Source: Treponema sp. (GTDB taxonomy: Bacteria > Spirochaetota > Spirochaetia > Treponematales > Rectinemataceae). Taken from it: a DNA stretch of 15,993 nucleotides. The translations under genes were made by a program, and so were the position numbers. The notes beneath the pieces were generated by a model. The model was not told where the DNA came from. It did no database searches and saw nothing but the letters and a program-made list of their open reading frames with translations. Position 1 is the first letter of the stretch; each line of letters opens with the position of its first letter. The stretch is from contig JAFIHQ010000017.1 of assembly GCA_017849315.1 (NCBI GenBank), positions 1-15,993 on the forward strand, given 5' to 3'. Positions 13,693 through 15,993 of the stretch are shown here, in pieces.

Positions 13693-15606
13693 GTGAAGAA
13701 GCCTCTTGTAGCGATTGCATTCGTATCAGTTTTTGCGTGCATCACGCTTAGCTGTTCAAATGTGCGCCCAATACCGCAAAAGGACGCTGTGACGCCGTGG
13801 AGCGATTTGGAACGAAAGAACCTGGAGAATCTTGCAAGGACGGACCCAGAAACTTGTGTAGCCAAAATATTCCTTTATGTTCATGAAACATACGTTCCCG
13901 ATGCAGACTTGTCGTCCTATGGAACTCAGACAGACCGACTGAGTGAGTTTGGCAATATCCTAAGGGAAGCGCTTAACCAGTTGCAGACACAATTGAATGC
14001 GGCAATGACCCTGAGTGATTGGCAAAAGGCCATGAGGTTGTGCGAATCTAAGCAGGCTATCCTTCTCGCGGCCCAGGAGGACCAGCTTTTTTCAAGGCTT
14101 TTTGTAGCTGACACTGATTTTTCGAGCTCGACGATAGATGCTGAGAGAGCCAGTATTCTTGTTATGGCCACTCGGCAATTCCAGGACTCTGGGCTTTATG
14201 CACCCGCGATTCAGAGCATCAATGCCCTGGTAGAGACGGGTCTGGCACAAAAAGTGCTTAAAGATGACGAGGTAGTTTCCTGGGCAGAGATGGCTGCATT
14301 GGAAGGCGATAGAGATTCGCTTACCCGTCTTGAATTACTGTTGCCCGGCAAATCCAAAGACGAGTTGACAACAAAACTCCAGTCCTCGCCGTCAGTCGCT
14401 GGTCTTGGCGTTGGCGTTGGCAAAGACGAGCTTTCTAAGGCCGTACGTGGTGTGGTGACTGTTTACCTTGACTTGGGAATTCAGGTTAAGGACGGTGTTG
14501 GTTTCCCGAACAGAATCGTCGGTTCCGCCTTTCAGATTGACCCAAAAGGTTACTACATCACAAATTATCACGTAATAAAGAGCCAGGTTGATCCAAGTTA
14601 CGAAGGCTATTCCAAGTTGTCTATACGGCCTTCTGACAATCCAAGTGCACGAATTCCTGCTTCTGTTGTGGGGTGGGACGAACAATTGGACCTGGCTCTC
14701 CTGAAAAGCGAGCCGGCTCCTTATACTTTTCACTTTGCCCAGGACGGACAACTCGCGGAAGGGCAAAAAGTATTTGTTATAGGATCGCCTGTGGGGCTGG
14801 AAAATACAGTGACTTCTGGAATCCTGAGCGCCAAGTCCAGGCAATTGTTGTCTTTTGGCGAGGTGTTGCAAATAGATGCTTCTGTCAATCCTGGCAACTC
14901 AGGTGGACCATTGGTAAATGAACAAGGCCAAGTCCTTGGCGTAGTTTTTGCAGGTCTTGTAGGATATCAGGGATTGAATTTTGCCTTGCCCGCGTCGTGG
15001 CTGAAAGCTGAAATCCCAACTCTATTCCAGGGTGGAAAAATTTCACATGCGTTGATCGGTGCAGTTCTTGTCCGTAATATGGACCAGTCGTTTCAGATTG
15101 GTTATCGCTTTCCATCTGCCAACAGTCTCAAAGTGCAGGATAGGCTGCTCGCTATTGATGGAATTGCAGTCAAAAGCATCTCAGAGGCGCAAAAACAAGT
15201 CGCCGACAAGGTGGCTGGCACGCTTGTATGCCTAAGGATAACTCGTGAGGGTAAGGACAGCATTTGGCTGGGGCAGACCAGCCAACGCGAAGAAAAGCCG
15301 CTGGAATCGCTTCTCAAGAGGGATGTGATCGAGAACATTCTCTCCTGCGCGACAGGGATGCAGTTAGAGCATGTATCCGGCCCAAGAGGGACGAAAGGTG
15401 TTTATAAAGTGGTTCAAATCTGGCCCGGATCGGCAGCTGACGAAACAGGCATCAAAGAAGGGGACACAATTCGGTTCCTGCGCTATGCAACCGACCCTAC
15501 CAATGATACTATTTCTTTCGATTTATCGATTAAGTCGACGTCCACTGGGTATATTGAGAGGACCGTACGGCTTGAAGTCTCCACGGAGTTATATAATCTG
15601 ATTTAG
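13693..15606 (+). CDS. Secreted HtrA-like serine protease with PDZ-like domains, probable lipoprotein
   Basis: Probable envelope protease of 637 residues. The start is GTG 13693: it gives MKKPLVAIAFVSVFACITLS as a signal peptide ending near Cys16 or Cys21, of which one may be lipidated (spirochaetal lipoboxes are loose; neither is canonical). No Shine-Dalgarno sequence precedes it, and the frame is open back into ftsH, so the start is uncertain. Residues about 30-240 are an unrecognised, mostly helical region. The trypsin-like domain has H293 (TNYHVI), D333 (LDLALL) and S403 (GNSGGPLV), a full catalytic triad in HtrA-type wording (IGSPVGLENTVTSGILSA). Two PDZ-like regions follow, at about 450-540 (VQDRLLAIDGIAV) and 560-637 (GSAADETGIKEGDTIRF). 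It lies 64 bases after ftsH. Role in protein quality control is inferred from family and neighbour. Confidence 0.88.
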   Translation: MKKPLVAIAFVSVFACITLSCSNVRPIPQKDAVTPWSDLERKNLENLARTDPETCVAKIFLYVHETYVPDADLSSYGTQTDRLSEFGNILREALNQLQTQLNAAMTLSDWQKAMRLCESKQAILLAAQEDQLFSRLFVADTDFSSSTIDAERASILVMATRQFQDSGLYAPAIQSINALVETGLAQKVLKDDEVVSWAEMAALEGDRDSLTRLELLLPGKSKDELTTKLQSSPSVAGLGVGVGKDELSKAVRGVVTVYLDLGIQVKDGVGFPNRIVGSAFQIDPKGYYITNYHVIKSQVDPSYEGYSKLSIRPSDNPSARIPASVVGWDEQLDLALLKSEPAPYTFHFAQDGQLAEGQKVFVIGSPVGLENTVTSGILSAKSRQLLSFGEVLQIDASVNPGNSGGPLVNEQGQVLGVVFAGLVGYQGLNFALPASWLKAEIPTLFQGGKISHALIGAVLVRNMDQSFQIGYRFPSANSLKVQDRLLAIDGIAVKSISEAQKQVADKVAGTLVCLRITREGKDSIWLGQTSQREEKPLESLLKRDVIENILSCATGMQLEHVSGPRGTKGVYKVVQIWPGSAADETGIKEGDTIRFLRYATDPTNDTISFDLSIKSTSTGYIERTVRLEVSTELYNLI

Positions 15607-15688
15607 GACCTGATTCAAATTGTGTACTGAAGTTATACTGGACCTGCAGAGTCGAACATGAAATGATATTTTAAAAAGAGGAATGGCA

Positions 15689-15993
15689 ATGGCACGTATT
15701 GCGGTTTTCGAAAAAGATCCTTTGGTGGCTCTTGATATAGCCAAGACCTTGAAGATTTCGGGTCATCAGATTTTGGGCCCTTTCTACAATTTGCCATCCG
15801 CAGATTTTCCATCAGCGTTGGATGGGGACTTTCAAGAATACGACCTTGCAATAGTCGATTTTGAGTTTTCGAAAACCTTACAGATTCCAACTCAAACCCC
15901 AGTTTTGCTGCTGACTGCACTCACAGACGATGCAACCCAGTCGAGTTTCAAGAGCGTCAATTCTTTTGGCCTCCTCGTTAAACCATTTTCTGC
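15689..15993 (+). CDS. Response-regulator receiver domain (partial, runs off the window)
   Basis: The first 101 residues of a two-component receiver domain are present; the output domain lies beyond the window. Acidic pocket residues E8 and D10 are in IAVFEKDPLVALDIAKTL. The likely phospho-acceptor is D57 in YDLAIVDFEF, the conserved Thr is T76 in VLLLTA, and the conserved Lys is K98 in LLVKPF. ATG 15689 is preferred because GAGG at 15678-15681 is seven bases ahead; ATG 15683 in the same frame is too close to it. The opening E-x-D replaces the more usual adjacent acidic pair, which is tolerated in this fold. The 82-base gap after the protease holds a TATACT at 15634-15639, a possible -10 box, without a clear -35. 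Partner kinase and output are unknown. Confidence 0.87.
   Translation, partial: MARIAVFEKDPLVALDIAKTLKISGHQILGPFYNLPSADFPSALDGDFQEYDLAIVDFEFSKTLQIPTQTPVLLLTALTDDATQSSFKSVNSFGLLVKPFS

Overview
The window reads as a chromosomal housekeeping segment of a spirochaete of the Treponema/Spirochaeta/Borrelia kind. This rests on gene order and protein signatures. The runs rplU-rpmA-obg-nadD-yqeK-(LCP)-rsfS and spoVG-rplY-tilS-ftsH match, from memory, the layout in Borrelia and Treponema. The genus cannot be fixed from sequence alone. Base composition is near balanced, and I saw no phage, insertion sequence, CRISPR array or horizontally acquired island.

Layout. Positions 2-626 hold the 3' end of a BRCT-ending gene, probably NAD-dependent DNA ligase, overlapped by a DUF167/YggU gene. 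argS follows (679-2454), then a strong promoter and the ribosomal pair rplU-rpmA (2527-3131). The 146-base gap before obg holds an inverted repeat and a clear intrinsic terminator. Next is a tightly overlapping run obg-nadD-yqeK-LCP-rsfS (3278-7207), closed by a perfect 16-bp bidirectional terminator. One minus-strand gene (7646-7320) encodes an extremely Asp-rich protein with its own promoter-like sequence and Shine-Dalgarno site. Plus-strand genes resume with ispE, spoVG, tRNA-Gln(UUG) and rplY (to 10043), then a strong terminator. The last block is tilS-ftsH-a secreted HtrA-like protease with two PDZ-like regions (10181-15606). The window ends inside a response-regulator receiver domain.

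How the genes fit together. Most serve translation and ribosome assembly: ArgS, L21, L27, Obg, RsfS, L25, tRNA-Gln and TilS. NadD and YqeK handle NAD and dinucleotide metabolism, IspE makes isoprenoid precursors, and FtsH and the HtrA-like protein are envelope proteases. This is a core block in which growth-linked functions sit together.

I did not find an obviously new multi-gene system. The points most worth a second look are the Asp-rich orphan gene, an L27 whose N-terminal arm looks five residues short, an LCP protein whose usual catalytic Arg/Asp motif reads Asn-Asn, the structured gap before obg, Cys-rich insertions in IspE and TilS, and two genes (argS, ispE) that may be transcribed without a leader.
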